Positions 17,583 to 26,320 of a stretch of 64,000 nt of DNA are shown here, piece after piece (position 1 is the first letter of the stretch; each line of letters starts with the position of its first letter). Source of the stretch: Chrysophaeum taylorii (lineage: Eukaryota; Sar; Pelagophyceae; Pelagomonadales; Pelagomonadaceae); NCBI GenBank assembly GCA_029834535.1, contig JAQMWT010000012.1, forward strand, positions 62,001 through 126,000, given 5' to 3'. The notes beneath the pieces are model-generated. The model made no database searches. It was not told where the DNA came from and saw nothing but the letters and a program-made list of their open reading frames with translations. A program made the position numbers and the translations under genes.

Positions 17583-19613
17583 CGATCTTTGGTTTCGACG
17601 TGGATGTGGATGCTGCTGCTTCCTCTCGTCATTAAAGGTCGGTCGGGCGCGAGGGCGTCCTTCCAGGAGGCGGCACCTCCTGCTAGCGCTATTAACCATA
17701 GCAGTACGCGGCGGCAGCGGCAAACACTGCCGCTTATTTTGGCGCGGCAACGTCCACCAGCTCCGTAGGTCGCGCCGTGCGAGGTCCGGGGCACCGAGCC
17801 GTCCTTCTTAAGTCGCCGACGCACTCTTCTGAACAGAAGTCACCCAATGACATCGACGACGATTACATCCCGAAAAGAACGAACGACCGACCGACTGTCG
17901 TCGTCGCAGACTTGGTTGATCACGACCACACACTAAATTCGCCACTTCGCGAGTTTGATTATTCCAACGCCGCGGCATTAAGGACACGGCGACGTGGCGC
18001 GCCAGACGCCTGCTAATAATGGCATCCCTCCGTATCCAACATCGACGCGAGTCACATGATGTCGCGCGATCGCTACTCGAGTTGCCACCAGGATGCGACC
18101 ACGAGTCACGAGGGGCGTGTCGACGTTTCGTGCCCGTAACTCGCAAGAGGCACAGACCAGCCGGCACGTCACCACTCTGTTATGTTGGCCCAAGAATAAT
18201 GCGCCCGTTGCCAGACCACGACGCCAACCAGACCGATATGGCGTCTCTTCGGGGTGCGTACCAGCGCCGACACTCGGTGTGCTCCTCCGTCGTCTCGCGA
18301 TGTAGAAGTTGCCGATATCAAATCTCGATGTCGTTCGTGCGGTACAATGTTGCCCGGCGCGTTGCCGGTCGGAGTAGTAGTGGACCTTGCTCACGAGAGC
18401 AAGTGCCTGCAGACGTTGGTCTTTATGGCGCACACCTCCTTCAGGGGTCGTGGAGTTCGTGCGGAAGCACCTTGATACTCTTGCATGGTCATTTCGTGGC
18501 GGCCCAAAACAATCAGCAATCACGTCGGCCGCCAGTCCACATACAACAACGAAATCGGCCGCGCTGGCCCTCCCGCGCACCCACCCGGAGACCCGACATC
18601 TTCGCGCGGCTGCAGCTCGTCCACCCACACGTTCTCACCGCGCCATGAGACCTTAGGAGGAGGAGGAGGAGGAGTAAGTCCGATGAGATGCATCGTTGCG
18701 AGCGCGATTGTCGACACAGTCGTACGCGAAGTAGACTACGTGGAGCCGCGTCATAGCGCTATGCTCAAACCCACATGAATTCGCAAACACCCTTCATGAA
18801 TCGTGCGCCGAGACGGCGGCTTTAGGATGGCGGATGAGATCTTTTGACACGTCCAGCGCGACATCACAAGCAAATTTCGGCAGCTACCAGCCGCGTTGGC
18901 TCGGTGTTGTCGTGAAATCCGCGATCGCGCACGGTGAATATTTCTGCGTTGCCTACAGCACTTGAGTGATGATGACCTTGCGCGAGCTGGGCCCTTGGTC
19001 TTGGCAGGGCTGATTCGGCGACCACAGCTTCACGCACGGTAGGAGAAGGTTTGTGACGAAAGGCAACGATATGGTGAACGCGGCGATGATGGTGTCGATA
19101 ACGCGATTTCGTTTTCGCGGCAGCAGTCGTGGTCTCGGTGTATCGAGTCCTGCATATTCTGGAGTATGATAACGTGTTGCTTTGCTGGTGGGAGGTGCAA
19201 GGGGGCCTTCGTGCGAAACCATTATTTGAGCGAGCACGCTGTCGGTGCTGCGTAGGTACGCAAAAGTACGAACGCCCGTGCGAATATCTCCTGGGCCAAT
19301 GATGAAAGACATCATCGGAGTCTGTGGCGAACAGCTGGAATCTCGAGACCAGGGTTGGTTAACTACGCCCTCGGCGTGCGACAAGGTGTCAAGCGCCCTG
19401 GTAGCCTCCCTCGGCTATGGCGGATTTAGTGAGTCGCAAGGGACCACCAGCCAACGTCGTTGTGTAGGCGCTCCGACAGTCCCAGTCGCTCGCCCAAAGG
19501 TGCGCGAGACACCGATTCTCCGTGCGTCCGCGCTTCCAGAATACTGACTTGCATTTTGATTCCACCGGTAAGGGCGCCGTCCGCATAGTCTTCCAGCCAC
19601 GCAGTGGCACTAG
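17583..19613. other. About 2 kb without a supported gene
   Basis: Several 70-215 codon frames are open on both strands but none shows a domain. The least unlikely are a minus frame at 18953-19384 (143 codons, one hydrophobic stretch IIAAFTISLPFVTNLLLPC, no recognisable family) and a plus frame at 18254-18475 with CRSCG. Codon use and composition are weaker than in the flanking genes. I read the stretch as decayed or noncoding. Confidence 0.5.
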
Positions 19614-19853
19614 ACCGTCCATCTGCCGACCGAAAAATCGGCGGCCGTCGCCGAAGCCTCGTTCAGAAAAACGTATGAAATCGTCTTCCTCTTCTTCTTC
19701 ATGCTTGTTATCAGACTCGTCGAGAGCTGGGCGATTGCCGCGCTGAGTGACTTCATTTTCTGTTCTTCTGAAAATACACTCTTTTTGCTGTGCCTAAAGT
19801 ACTGTCAAGTGTATCTATCCTACTACGAAAATCTTAGAGAAGTCTGGTTCTGA
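19614..19853 (+). pseudogene. Transmembrane-like coding fragment
   Basis: A 79-codon stop-to-stop stretch reads like real membrane protein: SFRKTYEIVFLFFFMLVIRL, then ESWAIAALSDFIFC and YCQVYLSYYENLREVWF before TGA. It has no good start (the only ATG is inside the hydrophobic part) and a TAG just upstream. It may be the last exon of an unresolved gene or a remnant. No family recognised. Confidence 0.35.
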
Positions 19854-20045
19854 AACTGCCGCTTGAACGTCCCTCTATCCCAAGGCAGCCATCGATGAAG
19901 CACTACGAGTGAATGAATTTGTTTTGAAGAAGTCTTGTTTTGGCGCTGGGTGAGTCCTTGTGGACCCAGGCTTTGCTGCGCGCAGAGAGCCATGCGCGCG
20001 ACGACTCGACGTGGCGCGCTGCAAAGGGCATTTAAACGTGGACTG

Positions 20046-22093
20046 CTAGGGATGTGGTTTCGGGGCGAGGACCTCCTCGCCCTCCTCGGCCATCGCGATG
20101 CCCGCGAGAGCCGCGAGGCCGAGACAAAGACCCCCACCAAGTCCACATTGCCAGGGCGCCGGCGACGCAGGGCGCCGCGAAAATTGCCCAGCCGCGAGCT
20201 CGACGTGGTTGGTCGAGAATAAATCGTCGTCGCTTCACCGCCAAGAGGCCCAAAGAAAGGCCTTGGAGGCCGCGCGCGACGAGGAGGACCCGCGGCACCG
20301 GAGGCGGAGATAGCGCACGACGCGACGTAGGGCGCGAGGCCCTGCCGCGTCGTCTTTACGTTGAAAAGGTCCGCCGCGGACGCGGCTATCCACGCAACGT
20401 CGAGTCCGGCCGCGATCGTGGAGGCCGAGGCGCTCCCGACAAACAAACGGGAGCGCGACGGCGACGGCTGCGGTGGTCTCCAGGGCTGTCGCGAGGGCGA
20501 AGGATTCGGCGGCCGCGGAAAAGACGGCGGCGGCGACGTATTTGGTGGTGGTGGTGATGGTCGTCTCCGCGTCGGCGGCCGGGATTATTTTCGTAGTAGC
20601 ACGAAGGAGAAGCGCGGAACTGCCTGCCAGGACGAGTTTCGTCAAGAAAGGCCCGACAAAGTAGAGGAGCGGCCACGCCAGCAGCGCGAGGACGCGGAGG
20701 GCGGGCTTCCGATTTGCGCGAGGAACAACCGGGAGGTTGGGTAGATCGACGCGAAGAAGGAGACCCCGAGGACGCCGGAACGAGAGAGGCGCGCCGCCGC
20801 CGCGCACGCTGCGAAAATCAAGGCCGCTGCGGTCCATTCGAGGGTTGTAAAATGGCCGCGCCCGCGAGAGACCGAGCCCCGGCAATGGCGCGACGGCGGA
20901 CCCTCGTTGTCGCGCAGGCGAGTGCCAACGCGGCGACCGGCGCCGGAACCATGGTTGCCTCTGAAGTATCCGAGGAGCCACGGCGCCTACGACGCGAGGA
21001 TTCGAGGACTACCGCGCGCCCGGGAAGACGGGAAAGCAACGACGGAGTTTGAAACGCGAGGAGGGCGCAGAGGACCGACCACGCCGAGGCACGCGGGCGG
21101 TGCGCGTACCTGGTTTGCCGCGGCGGTCGATACCACAACAACGCGTACGGATACCAGACGATAACAACCCAGGCGCACGCAGGAAACGCGACGAGCTTGT
21201 AGAAAATAATGAGGACGACCAAGGTAGCGTCTATCCTCCCAAAAAAAAAATGCTTGTCGTCGGTCCATCCGAGCGCGAAGAAGAAAAGTGCCGCCGTCGG
21301 ACGCGCGGCGTTTGGGAACCAGCCCAGCGCGAAGGAGGAACACGCGGTCGCAACGTACTGCTGCGCGGCCCGCGGGATTTTGTTGTCGCCGCCGCCGACG
21401 GGACCGTCCCCCGGAAAGAGCGCCGCGAGGAGCGAAGAAACGGCCCACGCTTCGACGTTGTCGGCGACGCGCGCTGCTTGGTCGTCGTCGACGATATTCA
21501 GGAGCGCCCCATCCTCCTCCTCTAGCACCACGATGTTTTCGAACGGAATTCTCGCGTATTCGACTCGGGTCTCGTTCGCCGCCGCGACGGCAGGCCCGAG
21601 GAATATCCAAAGGGTTTTGTTAACCTTTTTTCCGGACAGTTCGACGACCACCAGAAAGGGTGCCGGTTTTGGCCAAGAACCACGAGCTTCGCGACTTTGA
21701 GGGAGGTGTGCAGCCCGACGAACTCGCGGATCCGCGCCTCGACCGGCGCCAGATCGAAGCGCCCGCCCGTCGACGGCGTCACCTCATCGCCCGTTCGCCT
21801 CACAAAAAAGGAGGCCCCGCGCTCACGTCTTGTCGGAACACGTCCCCCGTGCGGTGCCACCCTCGCGAATCACACGCGCAACCAGAGCGCCCCCCGCGAG
21901 GTAACCCGGACCACAGCAGCGACTCGTGCGAGCGCGCGACGGCCCGAGGACGAGTCGACGTGCCCGAAGTAAACAGCACGAGCACTATCTCGGAGGAGGC
22001 CTCCTCGGCATCCACGGGCGTCCATACGTCGGGTGCGAGCGACACGACCCGCGACGAGAGCTTGCGGCCGACGGATCGGCCGAAAATAAGCAT
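20046..22093 (-). pseudogene. Decayed ANL adenylating enzyme fused to membrane domain
   Basis: Starting at minus ATG 22093, the sequence has the P-loop-like motif of acyl-CoA synthetase/adenylation enzymes (VLFTSGTSTRPRAVARSH). After only about 25 residues comes GWHRTGDVFRQD, normally some 200 residues later, then (one shift on) RGASFFVRRTGDEV and FDLAPVEARI, then (another shift) LVVVELSGKKVNKTLW. A long run of hydrophobic segments follows (LVVLIIFYKLVAFPACAWVV, LALLAWPLLYFVGPFLTKLV, GLCLGLAALAGIAMAEEGEE), needing at least four more frame changes before a TAG at 20046. The frame changes occur within a few bases, so introns cannot explain all. Either a truncated, internally deleted pseudogene or an error-rich region. 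An ANL domain joined to a polytopic membrane domain is itself unusual. Confidence 0.5.
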
Positions 22094-22237
22094 ATTCGGT
22101 GTAATCTACATTGCAAACTGTAATAACCCGCGCTTCCTTCTTGTGCCTGCCTTCTAAACACGTTCGTTCGTTCGTTCGTTACCCTTGAAAGAAAAGCTAG
22201 CTCACGATCGCTGTTTTGTTGTTGTTGTTGTTTCGCG

Positions 22238-22807
22238 ATGGGGAAGTACAACTTCATCCCTGACGACGCCGACGAGTCGAGCAAGGCGTCCGGATCATCG
22301 CTCCGCGCGCACTTCAAGCACTGCCGCGAGGTGTGCCACGCCATCAAGGGAATGAAGCTTGGGCGTGCCAAGTCGTATCTTGAGGACGTGCTACAGTATA
22401 AGCAGGCGATTCCCTTCACGAAATTCACGGGAGGCGTCGGGCGGCACGCGCAGGCCAAGCAACTGAAGAGCGCGGGCGACAAGGTCCGATGGCCCCAAAA
22501 GGCGACGCGCATCATTCTCGACCTCCTCAAGAATGCCGAAGCCAACGCCGAGATGAAGGGCCTGGACGTCGACGAGCTCTTCGTCAAGCACTCCCAGGCG
22601 AATCGCGCCCAGAAGCAGCGCCGTCGCACCTACCGTGCCCACGGCCGCATCAACCCCTATATGTCCTCGCCCGCCCATATCGAGCTCGTCCTCTGCAAGT
22701 ACCAGGAGCCCGTCAAGAAGGCCGAAGATTCCGGTGATCTGCCGAAGCTCACTCGCAAGCGCCAGCAGCAGGCCCGCCTCAAAGCTGGGGGCGGCATCGA
22801 CGACTAG
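22238..22807 (+). CDS. RPL17: Cytosolic ribosomal protein uL22 (RPL17)
   Basis: A 189-residue protein of normal length for eukaryotic RPL17/uL22. Diagnostic stretches: [77 protein letters not shown]. It lines the peptide exit tunnel of the 60S subunit. A TTCG-type tetranucleotide run (CGTTCGTTCGTTCGTT) and a GTT run lie in the 145-bp upstream interval. No intron is needed. Confidence 0.97.
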   Translation: MGKYNFIPDDADESSKASGSSLRAHFKHCREVCHAIKGMKLGRAKSYLEDVLQYKQAIPFTKFTGGVGRHAQAKQLKSAGDKVRWPQKATRIILDLLKNAEANAEMKGLDVDELFVKHSQANRAQKQRRRTYRAHGRINPYMSSPAHIELVLCKYQEPVKKAEDSGDLPKLTRKRQQQARLKAGGGIDD

Positions 22808-22928
22808 CAACCTTTATGGTGGTGGTGGTGGTTTTGCTGGTGTCGATCATTATTCTCGAGGGCCTTGAGTTTAAGAGTAGGGTTAGTGAAAAGTTGCGTC
22901 TGAGAGTGGGGTTAGTGGTGTCGTCGTA

Positions 22929-23903
22929 ATGAAACCCAAGGTGTTCGAGGTGGACGGGTCGAGCGTGACGTTGTGGTGGGAGGGCGTCGCTGGCGCGGAG
23001 AGCTACGGAGTGCAGATGCGACTGGTCGGGGAGGAGTTTCGGACTCTGAGCACGACGCTCGGGGCGCCGCGGGTTCGGAAGAAGGGTTTGGAGGCGGGGC
23101 AGAGGTACGAGTGGCGCGTCGCGTGTGTGGCTAATGGCGGCGAGGTTGGCGAGTGGTCGGAGATCGTGTCGGCGGGCCCGACCGAGGCGCACCAGATGGA
23201 GCCGCCACGCGTGTCGGACTACGACGGCGAGTCGGCGACTGTCCACTGGTTGCCGCGACAGACGATCGGCGGCGTTCCGGCGCCGCCGCCGTACGCTCTC
23301 CAGATTTTTGAAGGGGGCTGGACCCTCGCATCGGAGGCCCTCCAGGGCGACAAAGTCCTCAAGCACCACCTCGAGCCCGGCGTGACGTACCACTTTCGAG
23401 TGAAACCGGTAAACGCGCCGAATTTCGAGTGGTCGAGGGCGTCCGAGGGCGTTACGATTCCCCGGCCCGAGCCCCGCATGGCCCAGGCCTTCGGCCCGAC
23501 GCTCCTCAAGGGCTCAAAGCGCCTCGACACCGTCAACGCCCTCGCGGGAAAGCTGGTCGCCGTCTACGCGTCGGCCTCGTGGTGACCCGCGTGCGGGCAA
23601 CACGCCCCCAAGCTCGCGACCGACGCCAACGTCCTCAAGGCTGCGCGTCGCCGCTTCGAGGTCGTGCTGCTATCGTGCGAGCGTGATCAGGCCAGCTTCG
23701 ACGCGTCCCTCGGCCGCTACCCCTTCCTCGCCGTGCCCTTCGATGCCCCCCAGCGCGAAACCGCGCTCGCCCACTTCAAGGTCACCGCCATCCCTCGCCT
23801 CATCGTCCTCTCGCCGCGGGGCGACATTATCGTCGACAACGCCGCCGGCATGCAGGGCCTCACCATCCAGGCCGTCGACGCCTGGCTCCGCAACTACCGC
23901 TAG
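22929..23903 (+). CDS. Probable selenoprotein: FN3-FN3-nucleoredoxin-like, TGA as Sec
   Basis: 324 codons from ATG 22929 to TAG 23901, with one in-frame TGA at 23583-23585 (codon 219). Two fibronectin type III domains come first (about 3-82 with SVTLWWEGVAGAESYGVQMR and YEWRVACVANGG; about 88-180 with TYHFRVKPVN). From about 190 a nucleoredoxin/tryparedoxin-like thioredoxin fold follows: LLKGSKRLDTVNALAGKLVA, VYASASW-TGA-PACGQHAPKL, then VTAIPRLIVLSPRG with the cis-Pro. TGA sits exactly at the first active-site Cys of WCxxC, and coding sequence continues cleanly after it, as expected for selenocysteine. I could not find a convincing SECIS by eye in the roughly 90 nt before Helitron repeats begin. 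The alternative is a mutated Cys codon and a broken gene. Confidence 0.75.
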
Positions 23904-24002
23904 ACAACAACGTCCTTTCTTTGGAGACGACCCGGTTGATGATGATGATGACCCATCACCCCCGTGATGGCGACGAAACACACCTTATCAACGGTCCTTA
24001 CT

Positions 24003-24211
24003 ACTAATCGACAGATGTTTGTCTGTCTGTTTGTCTGTCTTTAAATGTCGACTGCTAAGAGGGGGGGGTGTGTGTGGGGAGCATGAAGGATGTCTGTTTG
24101 TCTTTAAATGTCGACTCCTAAGAGGGGGGGGTGTGTGTGTGTCTGTCTGTCTGTCTGTAAATGTCGACTGCTAAGAGGGGGGGGTGTCCTAACTACTAAT
24201 CGACAGATGTT

Positions 24212-24242
<31 letters not shown>

Positions 24243-24250
24243 TTGTCCCT
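24003..24250. repeat. Tandem TTTAAATGTCGACTGCTAAGAG repeats
   Basis: Three copies of a roughly 50-60 bp unit made of TGTCTGTCTGTT runs, TTTAAATGTCGACT(G/C)CTAAG and a G run with TGTGTG. A fourth copy lies at 25246-25290 and a related one at 15497-15625. Confidence 0.85.
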
Positions 24251-25245
24251 CGATTTAGGGTAAGGATCAGATAGGCGCGAGAGTAAGCATCAGGTAGGCG
24301 CGAGAGCCAGAAAGTGATCCTCCAAGCCGTCTACGGCGACCTCGCACACTATTTCCACGACCCGCGGCGGCTCTTTCAGCGCGCCATTCTCACGCCCCGT
24401 CGAAACGATGTTGTCGATGCGGACAACGCGCGCATGACCGCGGCCTTTTTTTCCCGGAGACGAGGCGTCGGAGTTCTTTTCGGCTGACTAGGCTGGGTCG
24501 GAAGACGACGCCTCGCTCTTTACAGTAGAGTTTTCAACTCCCTGACAACCAACGGCATGCTGACTTTGATCGCGAGCTTAATGTCTTCTCAACCTCGACC
24601 CGTCGCACGGCCACTGCAACGGTACCAGATACATGATCGATCGTGTCGTTGTCACCGAGGCTCCTCCAACCTGTATCCCGTAAGGCCCGCCGACGCCAAA
24701 CGATCACCAAGAGCCAGGGCCAGACGCCCCGCGAGGTCGGCGTCCTCTTGCCCAAGCCCGTCTTCTGCCACGTCCAGCTCTACGTGGCTCTCTGTCGATC
24801 GGCAACCCCGAGGAGATATCTCTTCTGGGTCGACGACTCCACCCTACACGTGCTGCGCAATACCGATAAGCCCCCTCCCGGCGTCTACACGCGCACTATA
24901 GGTAAACTTACTGGGACCAGGTGAACTTACTGAGGTTTGAGATTGGGACTAGGTGAACTAAGTGACCAGGTGAACTTACTGGGACCAAGTGAACTTACTG
25001 GGGTTTTTAGAGTGAACGCAAGGGCTAGCGGCGTGTACGGATCAAAGCAGCTTAGATTGGCGGAGGTGAGAGCGACGAGCTCGAAGGAGAGTGGGGTGAG
25101 TGGATGTGAGCACGAGTGGGCTTACGCCGAACTTACTGGGGTTAGAGATTGGGACTAGGTGAACTTACTGGGACCAGGTGAACTTACTGGGGTTAGAGAT
25201 TGGGACCAGGTGAACTTACTGGCGAACTTACTGGCCTGCACTTGT
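24241..25245 (+). mobile_element. Decayed Helitron helicase end, copy 1
   Basis: Translations in shifting plus frames match the C-terminal part of Helitron Pif1-type helicases: DPRRLFQRAILTPRRNDVVD, then VEFLNSLTTNGM-like sequence, then ITKSQGQTPREVGVLLPKPV and HVQLYVALCRSATPR. The frames are broken by stops (for example after GVLFG near 24485), so no active protein is encoded. Downstream of the helicase lies a cluster of GTGAACTTACTGGGACCAG units (about 24905-25235) and a GATCAAAGCAGCTTAGATTGG block. The unit is repeated in the next 1 kb. Confidence 0.75.
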
Positions 25246-25296
25246 GTCTTTAAATGTCGACTGCTAAGACTAGTAAGAGGGGGGTGTGTGTGGGGA

Positions 25297-26290
25297 GCAT
25301 GTCTGTCCCACGATTTAGGGTAAGGATCATGCAGGCCCGCGAGCCAGTCATTGATCCTCCAAGCCGTCTGTGGCGACCTCGCAGACTGTTTCCACGACCC
25401 GCGGCGGCTCTTTCAGCGCGCCATTCTCATGCCCCGTCGAAACGATGTTGTCGATGCTGACAACGCGCGCATGACCGCGGCCTTTTTTTCCCGGAGACGA
25501 GGCGTCGGAGTTCTTTTCGGCCGACTAGGTTGGGTCGGAAGACGACGCCTCGCTCTTTACAGTCGAGTTTTCAACTCCCTGACAACCAACGGCATGCTGA
25601 CTTTGATCGCGAGCTTAAAGTCTTCGCAACCTCGACCCGTCGCACGGCCACTGCAACGGTACCAGATACATGATCGATCGTGTTGTGTCACCGAGGCTCC
25701 TCCAACCTGTATCCCTTAAGGCCCGCCTACGCCAAACGATCAACAAGAGCCTGGGCGCAGACGCCCCGCGAGGTCGGCGTCCTCTTGCCCACAAGCCCGT
25801 CTTCTGTCACGTCCAGCTCTACGTGGCTCTCTGTCGATCGGCAACCCCGAGAATATGCTCTTCTGAGTCGACGACTCCACCCTACCCCACACGTGCTGCG
25901 CAATACCGATAAGCCCCCTCCCGGCGTCTACACGCGCACTGTAGGTGAACTTACTGGGACCAGGTGAACTTACTTACTGGGGTTTGAGATTGGGACTAGG
26001 TGAATATAGTGACCAGGTGAACTTACTGGGACCAGGTGAACTTACTGAGGGTTTGAGAGTAAACTCTAAGGTTGGCGGCGCGTGCGGATCAAAGCAGCTT
26101 GGATTAGCGGAGGTGAGAGCGACGAGCTCGAAGGAGAATGGGTGTGAGCACGAGTGGGTTTACGCCAGGATAGAGATTGGGACTAAGTGAACTAACTTAC
26201 CACTAACTGACCAGGTGAACTTACTGGGACCAGACCTGAACTTACTAGGGTTAGAGATTGGGAGTAGGTGAACTTACTCGCCTGCACTTG
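25297..26290 (+). mobile_element. Decayed Helitron helicase end, copy 2
   Basis: Near-copy of 24241-25245: CGATTTAGGGTAAGGATCA, LQAVCGDLADCFHDPRRLFQ, RAILMPRRNDVVDADNARMT, FSRRRGVGVLFG, VTSSSTWLSVDRQP (the other frame of the LYVAL region), then GTGAACTTACTGGGACCAGG units and GGATCAAAGCAGCTTGGATT. Copy 2 keeps a longer first frame but has its own indels (for example around 25686 and 25855). It ends about 30 bp before the start of the formaldehyde fusion gene, so element sequence forms that gene's upstream region. Confidence 0.75.
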
Positions 26291-26320
26291 TCTCAACTTG
26301 TGATTGATTGGGTAGCAATC

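Noticed and set aside
17978-18628. 216-codon minus-strand ORF
   Set aside because: No domain, signal peptide or consistent codon bias; the opposite strand is equally open.
23936-23992. Possible SECIS around GTTGATGATGATG...TTATCAAC
   Set aside because: The outer arms can pair and ATGA is present, but no TGA sits on the 3' side of the core and the inner stem (7 bp, C loop) is too short for a canonical SECIS.
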